DNA from: Gammaproteobacteria bacterium
Lineage (GTDB): Bacteria > Pseudomonadota > Gammaproteobacteria > DSM-19610
DNA length: 6,607 nucleotides
NCBI GenBank assembly: GCA_011371465.1
Contig: DRQL01000022.1
Location: 1 to 6,607, forward strand
Reading direction: 5' to 3'
Shown here piece after piece: positions 6,481 through 6,607 of this stretch (position 1 is the stretch's first letter; each line of letters begins with the position of its first letter). Both the position numbers and the translations under genes were made by a program. The notes beneath the pieces are model-generated. The model was not told where the DNA came from and did no database searches. It saw only the letters and a program-made list of their open reading frames with translations.

Positions 6481-6607
6481 GCCAGCACGATTCCAGCGTT
6501 GCCAGTACCGCTCATAGCACCTGGTGGGAGTTTGTCCGGTTTGCGCTTGTCGGCTGTCTGAATGTCCTGGTAAGTTCATTGATATTCTACCTGGCGTACA
6601 GACACCT
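6477..6607 (+). CDS. GtrA-like membrane protein, N-terminal part (3' end outside window)
   Basis: The frame opening at TTG 6477 reads MSQHDSSVASTAHSTWWEF, then VRFALVGCLNVLV and a hydrophobic stretch through FYLAYRH at the window edge. The FxRFxLVGxxN pattern at the start of the first membrane segment is the hallmark of the GtrA family. These are small proteins of four membrane segments thought to flip polyprenyl-linked sugars across the inner membrane. No ATG lies in frame before this motif, so a TTG start overlapping the TGA of the GtrB-like gene by 4 bases (TTGA) is the best choice. It directly follows its usual functional partner. Only about 43 codons are visible. Confidence 0.8.
   Translation, partial: MSQHDSSVASTAHSTWWEFVRFALVGCLNVLVSSLIFYLAYRH

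Overview
The window looks like part of a surface-polysaccharide (O-antigen or exopolysaccharide) locus from a Gram-negative bacterium. The moderately high G+C, a Tat lipoprotein signal and bactoprenol-type glycosylation genes suit a proteobacterium, probably a gammaproteobacterium. That placement is an inference, because no rRNA or other taxonomic marker is present.

Layout: (1) 1-633, plus strand, the 3' part of rmlB (dTDP-glucose 4,6-dehydratase), cut by the left edge. (2) 626-2702, minus strand, a tightly spaced gene pair. A Tat-dependent lipoprotein with two Ig-like domains (1965-2702) is followed 4 bases later by a right-handed beta-helix protein (626-1960). The beta-helix protein begins with a short segment resembling those of phage tail and structural proteins. 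Its 3' end overlaps rmlB tail to tail. (3) 2703-2993, a divergent intergenic region with a perfect 8-bp inverted repeat. (4) 2994-6607, a plus-strand operon: polytopic GT-C-like membrane protein, class I SAM methyltransferase, GtrB-like family 2 glycosyltransferase with two C-terminal membrane segments, and the start of a GtrA-like flippase gene, cut by the right edge.

How the genes may work together: GtrB-type enzymes charge undecaprenyl phosphate with a sugar, GtrA-type proteins move the lipid-linked sugar across the inner membrane, and a large GT-C membrane protein transfers it to the growing or finished polysaccharide. The operon contains all three parts plus a methyltransferase, in the opposite order to the classic gtrA-gtrB-gtrC serotype-conversion cassette. 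RmlB would supply dTDP-4-keto-6-deoxyglucose for rhamnose or related sugars. The opposite-strand pair is the least conventional part. A surface lipoprotein with carbohydrate- or protein-binding-type Ig modules is coupled to a phage-like beta-helix protein with no visible signal peptide, set between polysaccharide genes.
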